From the NCBI GenBank assembly GCA_902496335.1, contig CABVAO010000025.1, positions 1 to 25,456 of the forward strand: a stretch of 25,456 nucleotides of DNA. The letters are read 5' to 3'. A program made the translations under genes and the position numbers. The DNA is from an uncultured Collinsella sp. GTDB lineage: Bacteria; Actinomycetota; Coriobacteriia; Coriobacteriales; Coriobacteriaceae. Of this stretch, positions 12,981 through 20,433 are shown piece after piece. Below the pieces are notes generated by a model that worked only from the letters and a program-made list of their open reading frames with translations, was not told the DNA's origin and searched no databases. Within the stretch, counting starts at the first letter, position 1. The number at the start of each line of letters is the position of its first letter.

Positions 12981-13797
12981 GGTCAATCACGTCCAGGCAG
13001 GCCTCGATGGGAAGGCCAGCCGACTTATCCTCTTGGTCGGCATTGCGTTCGATAAGCTCAGCCACCACGCGCATGGCATCGGACGTCGCGCGCTGCAGAC
13101 TCCAACCTGCCATAACGCGGCCGACGAGCACCGCCGAGAACGTGTCGCCCGTGCCCGGGAAATAGACCGGGATCAGGTCGAAGGGAATCGTGAAGTACTC
13201 CCCCGCCACATGGTCGTAACCGATGACGACATTCGCACCGTCGACCACAGCGCTCGTAATGACCACCGACTTGGCGCCCAGGGCACGCACGGCATCCACA
13301 AGAGTGCGGCCCTCATCGGGCGTGATTTGCTCGGCAATGGGCGTATCGGTGAGCAGGCACGCCTCGGTGTAGTTTGGCACCGCATAGTCGGCGCACTCGA
13401 GCAGGCTGCGCATGAGACCGATCGTGGACTCGGGCACGCCGGCGTAGAGCTTGCCGTTGTCGCCCATGATGGGGTCGACGAACACCTTGGTACCCTTTTG
13501 CGCGCGACGGTGGCAGAAGTCCGAAATGATGCGCGTCTCTTCCTCGGTCACGATAAAGCCGGTAGAGATGGCGTCGAACTCAAAGCCGAGCTCCTCCCAG
13601 ATGGCGAGGCTCTGGCGCACGTACTCGGTGGTGTCGTGGATGTAGAACTTGGGATAGTTGAGCGTATCGGACACAAGTGCCGTCGGCAGGTTGTGGATGC
13701 GGTAGCCCATGTGCGACAGCACCGGCAGCATGGCGGAAAGCGCAACCTTGCCGTAGCCGCACATATCGTTGATCAGCAGCAGCTGAGTGTTCTTCAT
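12973..13797 (-). CDS. pdxY: pyridoxal/pyridoxamine kinase (PdxY/PdxK-like)
   Basis: Ribokinase-fold enzyme that phosphorylates pyridoxal, pyridoxine or pyridoxamine in vitamin B6 salvage. The 274-aa protein shows the N-terminal LLINDMCGYGKVALSAMLPV segment (7-26), where the equivalent of the family SxVxYGxVGNSA loop lies; FVDPIMGDNGKLY (106-118); VPNYTEA (140-146); and the anion-hole motif PGTGDTFSA with catalytic D218. Gly-Tyr-Gly-Lys and the Met-Gly-Asp-Asn block are typical of the Gram-positive PdxY-like branch. The start at 13797 follows AAGGGAG. It leads a two-gene unit with the TIGR04076-like gene. The gene name is by family; substrate preference among the vitamers cannot be told. Confidence 0.87.
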   Translation of the reverse strand: MKNTQLLLINDMCGYGKVALSAMLPVLSHMGYRIHNLPTALVSDTLNYPKFYIHDTTEYVRQSLAIWEELGFEFDAISTGFIVTEEETRIISDFCHRRAQKGTKVFVDPIMGDNGKLYAGVPESTIGLMRSLLECADYAVPNYTEACLLTDTPIAEQITPDEGRTLVDAVRALGAKSVVITSAVVDGANVVIGYDHVAGEYFTIPFDLIPVYFPGTGDTFSAVLVGRVMAGWSLQRATSDAMRVVAELIERNADQEDKSAGLPIEACLDVIDHE

Positions 13798-13881
13798 GAG
13801 GGTCTCCCTTGGTTCGGGCACGGCGCAGCAGCGCCACAGTGCGACTAAGTGTAGCGCAGGGAGCGTTTGCAGCGTCGAGCC

Positions 13882-13909
13882 GTTACGCGGTTTGGTAAAA
13901 CCGCGTAAC
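13882..13909. repeat. 12-bp hairpin with 4-nt loop between pdxY and marR
   Basis: GTTACGCGGTTT (13882-13893) and AAACCGCGTAAC (13898-13909) form a perfect 12-bp stem with the loop GGTA. It stands between two divergent promoters, so it is not a terminator of either. Its stem and loop match the hairpin at 25-48 apart from paired changes on both arms. Confidence 0.6.
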
Positions 13910-13924
13910 CACTAGTTTGGTACC

Positions 13925-13953
13925 TTGACATTCATTTCTCATGCTCCTAGATT
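13925..13953 (+). promoter_or_regulatory. promoter of the marR-ABC exporter operon
   Basis: TTGACA (13925-13930, perfect consensus) and TAGATT (13948-13953, 4 of 6) are separated by 17 nt, 55 nt before the marR start codon. Confidence 0.65.
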
Positions 13954-13987
13954 GGTTAGGCACAAAACAATTCCACTACCTAACTAA
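13952..13987. promoter_or_regulatory. candidate MarR operator
   Basis: TTGGTTAGG (13952-13960) and CCTAACTAA (13979-13987) form an inverted repeat matching at 8 of 9 positions with an 18-nt spacer. It overlaps the end of the -10 box and the transcription start, fitting autorepression by the MarR protein encoded just downstream. Confidence 0.45.
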
Positions 13988-14008
13988 AGAAAGGAGCAAC
14001 ACTAATTC

Positions 14009-14515
14009 ATGTGCGATGAACCTCTTAACCTTTGTTCGCACGAGCCCGGCGGCGACCCGTCACAGCCGGCGGATGCACCCGAAGCGGTTAGCTCAGAAGA
14101 CAAGCTTGCCAAGCGCATCCTCAATGGCCTGGGCTTTTGCGGCCATTACATGCATTTTCATGGCGGAGGCGTGTCCGGCAAGGCGCCCATCATCTGCCTG
14201 TTGGCCAAGCAACCCGGCGGCGAGATGTCGCAGCAGGAACTCGGCATGCACTTTGACCTCAAGCCGGGGTCGCTTTCCGAGATCCTGTCCAAACTCGAGC
14301 TCAACGGCCTCATCGAGCGCAGCCGTAACCCCAAGGATCGACGGCAGCTCACCATTCGCCTGACCGAAACCGGCCGGGAAAACGCCCGCATCGACCAGGC
14401 AGCCCGCATTCGCTTTAGAGAGCAGGCCTTTGGTGCCCTCACCCACGACGAGCGCGAGCAGCTCGCCGAAATGCTCGAGAAAATCCGTGTAACCTGGGAG
14501 GAACTGGATGATTAA
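14009..14515 (+). CDS. MarR-family transcriptional regulator
   Basis: DNA-binding repressor, probably controlling itself and the exporter genes that follow. The 168-aa product has a Pro/Ser-rich N-terminal tail of about 30 residues, then a winged helix-turn-helix: PIICLLAKQPGGEMSQQELG, recognition helix LKPGSLSEILSKLELNGLI, and the wing RSRNPKDRRQLTIRLTETG with the D-R-R typical of MarR proteins. A C-terminal dimerisation helix follows. AAGGAG lies about 12 nt upstream, slightly far, so initiation may be moderate. The stop overlaps the start of the first ABC gene by 8 nt (ATGATTAA). The residues FCGHYMHFHGGG before the HTH include several His and Cys, so metal or redox sensing is possible but not shown. 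Confidence 0.9.
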   Translation: MCDEPLNLCSHEPGGDPSQPADAPEAVSSEDKLAKRILNGLGFCGHYMHFHGGGVSGKAPIICLLAKQPGGEMSQQELGMHFDLKPGSLSEILSKLELNGLIERSRNPKDRRQLTIRLTETGRENARIDQAARIRFREQAFGALTHDEREQLAEMLEKIRVTWEELDD

Positions 14516-16322
14516 AACCCTCATGGGCAGCATCCGCGACTATATAAAAGTCACCGTTGCCACGCCGTTGCTCGTGCTTGGCGAGGTGCTCTGCGAGATG
14601 CTGATTCCATTTATCACCGCCAACCTGATCGACGCCATCAAAGATGGCACCACCGTAGCCGAGATGCTTCCCACCGCGGGCTTTTTGGTGCTCATCGCGC
14701 TGACGTCGCTTGCTTTTGGCGCCGCTGCCGGCGTCACCTGCAGCCATGCGAGTTGCGGCTTCGCTAAGAACCTGCGTCACGACCTGTTCTACAAGATCCA
14801 GACGTTCAGCTTTGCCAACATCGATGAGTTCTCGAGCTCCTCGCTCGTCACGCGCCTGACCACCGATATCAACAACGTGCAGCAGGCCTTTATGATGATC
14901 ATCCGTATCGCCGTGCGCGCGCCGCTGGTATTGATCTTCGCCTTTACCATGGCATTTATCATGGGCGGCAGCGTCGCCATGGTCTACCTGGTCATCATTC
15001 CGCTGCTGGGCTTTGGGCTGTTCTTTATCATCTTTAAGGTGCGTCCCATCTTCTCGCGCGTGTTCCACAAGTACGACGCCCTTAACGAGTCCGTCGAGGA
15101 AAACGTCACCGGCATGCGCGTGGTCAAGAGCTACGTGCGCGAAGACTTTGAGAAGGAGAAGTTCGCGACCGCCGCACGCGACGTCCAGATGGACTTCACC
15201 CGCGCCGAGAAGCTGCTTGCCTTTAACAACCCCATGATGAACATCTGCGTCAACGGCGCGTTTGTCGTCATCATCTACCTGGGCTCCAAGCTCATCATCA
15301 CGAGCCAGGGCACGCTGTTCGACGTGGGCCAGCTCTCCTCGATCTTTACCTATGGCTTCCAAATCCTCATGAGCCTGATGCAGCTATCGATGATCTTTGT
15401 CATGGTGACCATGGCCGACGAATCGGCGCACCGCATCACCGAGGTGCTGGCCGCCGAGCCCACGATCGCCGATCCCGCCGAGCCCGTGCTCGAGGTCGCC
15501 GATGGCTCCATCGACTTTGACCACGTGAGCTTTAAGTATTCCGCGCATGCGAAGCGCCAGGCGCTCGACGATATCGACCTGCACATTAAGAGCGGCGAGA
15601 CCATCGGCATCATCGGCGGCACCGGCTCGGCCAAGTCCACGCTCGTAAACCTCATCGCCCGCCTGTACGACGCCACCGAGGGTACCGTGCGCGTGGGCGG
15701 CGTGGATGTACGCGACTACGACTTGGACGCCCTGCGCCACCAGGTGGCCATGGTGCTGCAGAAAAACGTGCTGTTTAGCGGCACGATTGCCGAGAACCTG
15801 CGTTGGGGCGACCCGAACGCCACCGACGAAGAGGTCCGCGAGGCCGCGCATCTGGCCTGCGCCGACGAGTTTGTCGACGGCTTCCCCAAGGGCTATGACA
15901 CCTGGATCGAACAGGGCGGCTCCAATGTTTCCGGCGGTCAGAAGCAGCGCCTGTGCATTGCGCGTGCCCTGCTGCGTCGCCCCAAGATCTTGATCCTGGA
16001 CGACTCCACGAGCGCCGTCGACACCAAGACCGACGCCAAGATTCGCGCAGGGCTGGCAAGCTATCTGCCCAACACGACCAAGCTCATCATCGCCCAGCGC
16101 ATTAGCTCCGTGCAGGACGCAGACCGCATCATCGTCATGGAGGGCGGCCGCATCGCGCAGATCGGTAACCACGACGAGCTGCTCAAGACGAGCGAGATCT
16201 ACCGCGAGACCTTTACCTCGCAGAACAAGATGTCTGCCGAGGGCGAAGAGGCCGTCGAGGCCGACACCGAGGCATCCGCAACGCAAGCCCAGACCCAGGA
16301 AGGAGGCGAGGCACATGAGTAA
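14508..16322 (+). CDS. ABC exporter half-transporter with degenerate ATP site (subunit 1)
   Basis: Fusion of a six-helix membrane domain (about 1-310) and an ATPase domain (about 335-560), 604 aa. Motifs: Walker A GGTGSAKST (370-378), Q-loop near Q418, signature VSGGQKQR (474-481), Walker B ILILDDS with D499 where the catalytic Glu is expected, and Q530 in IIAQRIS where the switch His is expected. These two changes mark the non-catalytic half of heterodimeric exporters such as TM287/288, LmrCD and BmrCD. The last 40 residues are an acidic, low-complexity tail (AEGEEAVEADTEASATQAQ). The start overlaps marR by 8 nt with GGGAGG upstream; the stop overlaps the next gene by 8 nt. Role: multidrug or lipid/peptide export, substrate unknown. 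Confidence 0.92.
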   Translation: MIKTLMGSIRDYIKVTVATPLLVLGEVLCEMLIPFITANLIDAIKDGTTVAEMLPTAGFLVLIALTSLAFGAAAGVTCSHASCGFAKNLRHDLFYKIQTFSFANIDEFSSSSLVTRLTTDINNVQQAFMMIIRIAVRAPLVLIFAFTMAFIMGGSVAMVYLVIIPLLGFGLFFIIFKVRPIFSRVFHKYDALNESVEENVTGMRVVKSYVREDFEKEKFATAARDVQMDFTRAEKLLAFNNPMMNICVNGAFVVIIYLGSKLIITSQGTLFDVGQLSSIFTYGFQILMSLMQLSMIFVMVTMADESAHRITEVLAAEPTIADPAEPVLEVADGSIDFDHVSFKYSAHAKRQALDDIDLHIKSGETIGIIGGTGSAKSTLVNLIARLYDATEGTVRVGGVDVRDYDLDALRHQVAMVLQKNVLFSGTIAENLRWGDPNATDEEVREAAHLACADEFVDGFPKGYDTWIEQGGSNVSGGQKQRLCIARALLRRPKILILDDSTSAVDTKTDAKIRAGLASYLPNTTKLIIAQRISSVQDADRIIVMEGGRIAQIGNHDELLKTSEIYRETFTSQNKMSAEGEEAVEADTEASATQAQTQEGGEAHE

Positions 16323-18234
16323 GGCAACGACCGCCGAGCGCGCGCTCAACCGCAAGGGCGGCACCATGTCGCGCCTCATCAAGACGCTCTTCGGCTTCTA
16401 CCCCGTGCTTTTGCCCCTCGTCGTCGTCGGCGTGGTGCTCTGCGCCATCATCAACTCCATCGGCGCGACCTTCCTTCAGAGCGCCCTGCAGATTATTAGC
16501 GAATCGTGGCAGTCGGGCGATTGGACGACCGCGCAGCCCAAGATTCTGCAGCTCGTGACCACCCTCGCCTGCATCTACGGCGTCGGCATCCTGTCCTCAC
16601 TGTTCTGGAACCGCGCCATGGCCATCGTCACGCAGGGCTCGCTCGAGAAGCTGCGCGAGAAGATGTTCAACCGCATGCAGGACCTGCCGATTCGCTACTT
16701 CGACACGCACCAGCGCGGCGACATCATGAGCCACTACACCAACGACATCGACACGCTGCGCCAGATGATCAGCCAGTCGCTGCCCAACCTGCTCATGACG
16801 ACCATCGTCATCGTCACGGTGTTCTTTATCATGCTGTACTACAGCGTGTGGATGTGCCTGGTCATTGTGGCCGGCGTCGCCTTTATGACCTTTATGACCA
16901 AGCTGCTCGGCTCCAACTCCGCGCGCTTCTTTATTGCGCAGCAGACCGAGCTCGGCGTGGTCGAGGGCCATATCGAGGAAGTCATGAACGGCCAGAAGGT
17001 CGTCAAGGCATTCTGCCACGAGTCTGCCGCCGAGGCCGATTTTGACGAGCGCAACGAAAAGCTCTTCGAGGTCTCACAGAAGGCCAACATGTACGCCAAC
17101 ATCCTCATGCCTATCCTTATGAACCTGGGCAACCTGCTCTACGTGTTGGTGGCCCTTGCCGGCGGCATTTTCCTGGCGCTGGGCGTGCCCAACCTGAGCA
17201 TCTCGGGCATGGCGCTGTCCATCGCCGTCGTGGTGCCGTTCCTCAACATGACCAAGCAGTTCTGCGGACAGATCGGTCAGATCTCGCAGCAGATCAACGC
17301 CGTGGTCATGGGCCTCGCCGGCGCCGACCGCATCTTTGAGCTCATCGACGAGAAGCCCGAAGCCGACGAAGGTTACGTGACACTCGTCAACGCGCAGGTG
17401 AACCCCGAGACCTGGGAGTTCGAGGAGGCCGACCACCACACCGGCATGTGGGCATGGAAACATCCGCACCGCGCAACCGGCGAGATCGAGTACGTACCGC
17501 TGCGCGGCGACCTGGTCATGGACAACGTCGACTTTGGCTATACGCCCGACCACGAGGTGCTGCACGGCGTGTCCGTGTTTGCCAAGCCGGGCCAGAAGGT
17601 CGCGTTTGTCGGCGCCACCGGTGCCGGTAAGACGACCATCACCAACCTCATCAACCGCTTCTATGACATCGCCGACGGCAAGATTCGCTACGACGGCATC
17701 AACGTCAACAAGATCCGCAAGGCCGATCTGCGCCGCTCGCTGGGCGTGGTGCTGCAGGACGTGAACCTGTTCACCGGCACCGTGATGGATAACATCCGCT
17801 ACGGCAACCTGGACGCCACCGACGAGGAGTGCATCGCGGCGGCCAAGCTCGCGGGCGCGGACGACTTTATCACCCGCCTGCCCGACGGCTACGACACGAT
17901 GCTCACCGGCAACGGCGCGCAGCTGTCGCAGGGCCAGCGCCAGCTGATTTCGATCGCACGCGCCGCCGTCGCCGATCCGCCGGCAATGATTCTGGACGAG
18001 GCCACGAGCTCCATCGACACCCGCACCGAGGCCATCGTGCAAGCGGGCATGGACAAGCTCATGGAGGGCCGCACGACGTTTGTCATCGCGCACCGCCTGT
18101 CCACCGTGCGCAACTCCGACGCGATCATCTGTCTGGACCACGGCCGCATCATCGAGCGCGGTAACCACGACGAGCTGATCGCCAAGCGCGGGTATTACTA
18201 CCAGCTCTACACTGGAGCGTTTGAGCTGGAGTAG
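16315..18234 (+). CDS. ABC exporter half-transporter with catalytic ATP site (subunit 2)
   Basis: Partner of the preceding gene product, 639 aa. Membrane domain about 20-340, with THQRGDIMSHYTNDIDTLRQ in the first coupling region; a roughly 50-residue insertion (about 347-397) joins it to the ATPase domain. Motifs: Walker A GATGAGKTT (433-441), Q-loop VLQDVN (Q481), signature LSQGQRQ (537-543) with Gln in place of Gly, Walker B MILDEATSSID (catalytic E562), and switch H593 in VIAHRLS. Altered signature here plus altered Walker B in subunit 1 form one degenerate site, while subunit 1's VSGGQ with this Walker B forms the active site. The start at 16315 has GGAGG 9 nt upstream; an internal ATG at codon 18 is possible. 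It ends the operon before the terminator at 18307. Confidence 0.92.
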   Translation: MSKATTAERALNRKGGTMSRLIKTLFGFYPVLLPLVVVGVVLCAIINSIGATFLQSALQIISESWQSGDWTTAQPKILQLVTTLACIYGVGILSSLFWNRAMAIVTQGSLEKLREKMFNRMQDLPIRYFDTHQRGDIMSHYTNDIDTLRQMISQSLPNLLMTTIVIVTVFFIMLYYSVWMCLVIVAGVAFMTFMTKLLGSNSARFFIAQQTELGVVEGHIEEVMNGQKVVKAFCHESAAEADFDERNEKLFEVSQKANMYANILMPILMNLGNLLYVLVALAGGIFLALGVPNLSISGMALSIAVVVPFLNMTKQFCGQIGQISQQINAVVMGLAGADRIFELIDEKPEADEGYVTLVNAQVNPETWEFEEADHHTGMWAWKHPHRATGEIEYVPLRGDLVMDNVDFGYTPDHEVLHGVSVFAKPGQKVAFVGATGAGKTTITNLINRFYDIADGKIRYDGINVNKIRKADLRRSLGVVLQDVNLFTGTVMDNIRYGNLDATDEECIAAAKLAGADDFITRLPDGYDTMLTGNGAQLSQGQRQLISIARAAVADPPAMILDEATSSIDTRTEAIVQAGMDKLMEGRTTFVIAHRLSTVRNSDAIICLDHGRIIERGNHDELIAKRGYYYQLYTGAFELE

Positions 18235-18306
18235 CTCAAAACAGCCCCTACGCTCCCTCGGGGAACTCCTACGCGCAGTCTTTTCTCGCAGCCTAAAAAG
18301 AAGTGG

Positions 18307-18340
18307 TGAGGCCCTGGCCGTTTGGCCAGGGCCTCATTTT
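18307..18340 (+). terminator. strong intrinsic terminator, shared by convergent genes
   Basis: A perfect 13-bp stem TGAGGCCCTGGCC / GGCCAGGGCCTCA (18307-18319, 18324-18336), loop GTTT, followed by TTTT. It ends the marR-exporter operon and sits 34 nt past the convergent LysR stop, so the stem may serve both directions. Confidence 0.88.
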
Positions 18341-18373
18341 GTAAGGAGTCAAAAAAGTCCCGTCTCAGATGAG

Positions 18374-19252
18374 CTACTTGAGGAGTTGGGCCATGGCGTT
18401 GACGAATTTTTGGACTTGGAGGGTGGGCTCGAGCGGGTAGTGCAGAAAGACCGGCACCTCGCGGCCGCACAGGAACGGCACGCCCACAAAGGCCGGGTGC
18501 ACCCCCGACCACGCTCCGCAGGTGAGAACCGCGTCGCCCTTTTCCTCCGCCTCGTTAAAGAGCGCAAAGTCAAAGCTGTCCACGTCGATCACGTCCACGC
18601 CGCCGTCGGCCAACAGGTCGATGCGCAGGCTGTCCATGGCGTCGTTGCCGTGGCGGAGCACGCGCAGGCGCATGCCCTCCAAGTCGGCGACCGTAATGCG
18701 TGTCTTGCGCGCCAGTGGGCTCGTGCGCGGCAGGTCGATATAAAACGGCACGTTGACAATGCGGAGCTTTTGGCAGGCATCGCCCCAGCGCGGGGTCGAA
18801 AAACTCGACTGCACCACATCGACCTCGCGGCCCAAGCTGCGCATGACGGATTCGCGCTCGTCATAGAGGTCGCTTACCGGCACGATCTCAAATCGCAGTG
18901 ACGGTTCCAGCTCGTGTACGCCCGTCCACATCGACAGCGTCTGGCGCCCCGGACACATCATCGACACACCCAGACGCACGGCACCGCCATCGCCCGCCGC
19001 GCGTCGGGCGCGGCGCAGCGCGTCCTCGGACTGCCGCATGATCGAGCGCGCGTCGTCCACCAGCAGAGCGCCCGCCGGCGTCACCTTAACGCCCGAATGC
19101 GAGCGCTCGAACAACGCGATACCAAACTCGGCCTCAAATCCCGACACCTGTTTGACGAGTGCCGGGGTCGACACGCGCAATTTTGCCGCCGCACGCGAGA
19201 AGCTCCCCAGCTCCGCGGCGGCCGATATGGCCTCGAGTCGTCGATCGTACAC
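18374..19252 (-). CDS. LysR-family transcriptional regulator
   Basis: Predicted activator of the divergent SDR-MFS-oxidoreductase genes. The 292-aa product has an N-terminal helix-turn-helix (about 4-60: R-L-E-A-I-S-A-A-A-E-L-G-S-F-S-R-A-A-A, then STPALVKQVSGFEAEFGIALFERS) and a periplasmic-binding-like effector domain (about 90-290), with RLGVSMMCPG opening the first lobe. Start is put at GTG 19252, preceded by GGGAG at 6 nt spacing; further upstream the frame has only a TTG without a ribosome binding site. The layout (regulator divergent from the operon, 233-nt shared intergenic) is the classical LysR arrangement. The inverted repeats at 19283-19315 and 19433-19459 lie in the control region. 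The co-inducer would be the substrate of the cassette, which is not known. Confidence 0.88.
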   Translation of the reverse strand: MYDRRLEAISAAAELGSFSRAAAKLRVSTPALVKQVSGFEAEFGIALFERSHSGVKVTPAGALLVDDARSIMRQSEDALRRARRAAGDGGAVRLGVSMMCPGRQTLSMWTGVHELEPSLRFEIVPVSDLYDERESVMRSLGREVDVVQSSFSTPRWGDACQKLRIVNVPFYIDLPRTSPLARKTRITVADLEGMRLRVLRHGNDAMDSLRIDLLADGGVDVIDVDSFDFALFNEAEEKGDAVLTCGAWSGVHPAFVGVPFLCGREVPVFLHYPLEPTLQVQKFVNAMAQLLK

Positions 19253-19282
19253 GTCAATCTCCCGTTTCCAGACGCATGGCAA

Positions 19283-19315
19283 TGAACTGCCGAAGGGGGT
19301 CGTTTTGGCAGTTCA
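19283..19315. promoter_or_regulatory. 9-bp inverted repeat upstream of the LysR gene
   Basis: TGAACTGCC (19283-19291) and GGCAGTTCA (19307-19315) are perfect complements with a 15-nt spacer, 30 nt upstream of the LysR start. It could be an autoregulatory site or a leader hairpin of the LysR transcript. Confidence 0.45.
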
Positions 19316-19387
19316 CGCGCTCAATTGAGAAAAAACTGCATCGCACAGTGTAAACCTACGGTTAACGCCATTCTAACAAATATGCAA

Positions 19388-19416
19388 TTCACCTGCGCAA
19401 ATGCAAAGCATACGAT
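19388..19416 (+). promoter_or_regulatory. possible promoter of the SDR-MFS-oxidoreductase genes
   Basis: TTCACC (19388-19393) and TACGAT (19411-19416), each 4 of 6 to consensus, are 17 nt apart, about 70 nt before the SDR start. A weak -35 box suits an activator-dependent promoter. TATGC at 19381-19385 and GCATA at 19408-19412 flank the spacer. Confidence 0.35.
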
Positions 19417-19432
19417 AACCAGCGAAAACCAC

Positions 19433-19459
19433 GTGGGTCGGTTAATGGGAACGACCCAC
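19433..19459 (+). promoter_or_regulatory. leader hairpin before the SDR gene
   Basis: GTGGGTCG (19433-19440) pairs perfectly with CGACCCAC (19452-19459) around an 11-nt loop. It would lie in the 5' untranslated region, ending 26 nt before the start codon. No T-run follows, so it is more likely an mRNA stabiliser or protein-binding site than an attenuator. Confidence 0.45.
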
Positions 19460-19485
19460 CGGGAGGCACAAGAAGGGAAGTTCCT

Positions 19486-20367
19486 ATGAGCAACTGGCTT
19501 AAGCTCGAGGGCGATGTCTGCGCCGTGACTGGCGCGCTCGGCGGTATGGGCGCCGAGATCTGCCGCGAGTTCGCCCGCAATGGCGCCAACGTCGTCATGC
19601 TCGACCTGGACGAGGAGAAGGTCAAGGCCGCTGCCGCCGACCTCGCTGCCGAATTTGGCATCCACGCCGAGGGCTACAAGATGAACGCCACCGACGAGGC
19701 CGAGGTTCAGGCTGCCGTCGACGCAACCATCGCCAACTTCGGCCGCGTCGACGTCCTCGTCAACACCGCCGGTATCCTGCGCTTCGCCGCCATGGAGGAC
19801 CTGCCGCTGAGCGACTGGGAGCAGGTGCTCAACGTCAACCTCACCGGTTACTTCATCACCTCGCAGCGCTTTGGTCGCGAGATGATCAAGGCCGGCCAGG
19901 GTCGCCTGGTGCACATCTCGACCGTCGCCAGCCACTCCCCCGAGACGTTCTCGGGCGTGTACAGCTCCACCAAGGCCGGCGTCAACATGATGTCCAAGAT
20001 GCTCGCCGCCGAGTGGGGCCCCTACGGCGTGCGCTCCAACTGCGTCGAGCCCTGCTTCGTTAAGACCCCGATGTCGGCCAACTTCTACGCCGACCCCGAG
20101 GTCGAAAAGAGCCGCAGCCGTCTGATCGCCACGCGCCGCATCGGCGAGGTCAGCGATATCGCCAACGCCGTCATGTTCCTGGCGTCCAAGCGCTCGGACT
20201 TTACCACCGGCGACGCCATCAAGGTCGACGGCGGCTTCTCCAACATGATGGGCGACCTCACCGCCAAGCCCGGCGGCCGTCGCGCCTATGCCGACAACTA
20301 CCTTAAGAACAAGGGTGTCGAGCTCTGGTCCGACGAGTCCGGCGTCGCCAAGCCGACTGACCAGTAA
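19486..20367 (+). CDS. short-chain dehydrogenase/reductase (classical SDR)
   Basis: NAD(P)-dependent oxidoreductase with a Rossmann fold, 293 aa. Cofactor motif TGALGGMG (15-22), acidic residue at the end of the second strand (VVMLDLD, D40) favouring NAD(H), NTAG (93-96), structural N118 in NVNLTG, and active-site Y159 and K163 in VYSSTKAG. The position 13 residues before Tyr, where the catalytic Ser normally lies, is Thr146 (HISTVAS), with Ser145 adjacent. After the usual end (D-G-G-F-S near 247-251) there is a further tail of about 40 residues, K-P-G-G-R-R-A-Y-A-D-N-Y, that could cover the active site. The closest style is KduD, gluconate or polyol dehydrogenases. Start follows AGGGAAG. First gene of the LysR-divergent cassette; substrate unknown. 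Confidence 0.9.
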   Translation: MSNWLKLEGDVCAVTGALGGMGAEICREFARNGANVVMLDLDEEKVKAAAADLAAEFGIHAEGYKMNATDEAEVQAAVDATIANFGRVDVLVNTAGILRFAAMEDLPLSDWEQVLNVNLTGYFITSQRFGREMIKAGQGRLVHISTVASHSPETFSGVYSSTKAGVNMMSKMLAAEWGPYGVRSNCVEPCFVKTPMSANFYADPEVEKSRSRLIATRRIGEVSDIANAVMFLASKRSDFTTGDAIKVDGGFSNMMGDLTAKPGGRRAYADNYLKNKGVELWSDESGVAKPTDQ

Positions 20368-20379
20368 ACCAACCTAACA

Positions 20380-20410
20380 GGGAGGCCCCGCGGACACGCC
20401 CGCTCCTCCC
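20380..20410 (+). other. hairpin between SDR and MFS genes
   Basis: GGGAGG (20380-20385) pairs with CCTCCC (20405-20410), and inside it GCGG (20390-20393) pairs with CCGC (20400-20403). It starts 12 nt past the SDR stop and ends 23 nt before the MFS start. It could tune relative expression by protecting the SDR mRNA end; no T-run follows. Confidence 0.4.
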
Positions 20411-20433
20411 CCGTATCGATGAGAAAGAGTCCA

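Noticed and set aside
13041..13041. tRNA genes or integration sites at gene borders
   Set aside because: No cloverleaf-type segments with TTCGANTC arms were found in any intergenic gap; no direct-repeat attachment sites flank the ATPase or other genes.
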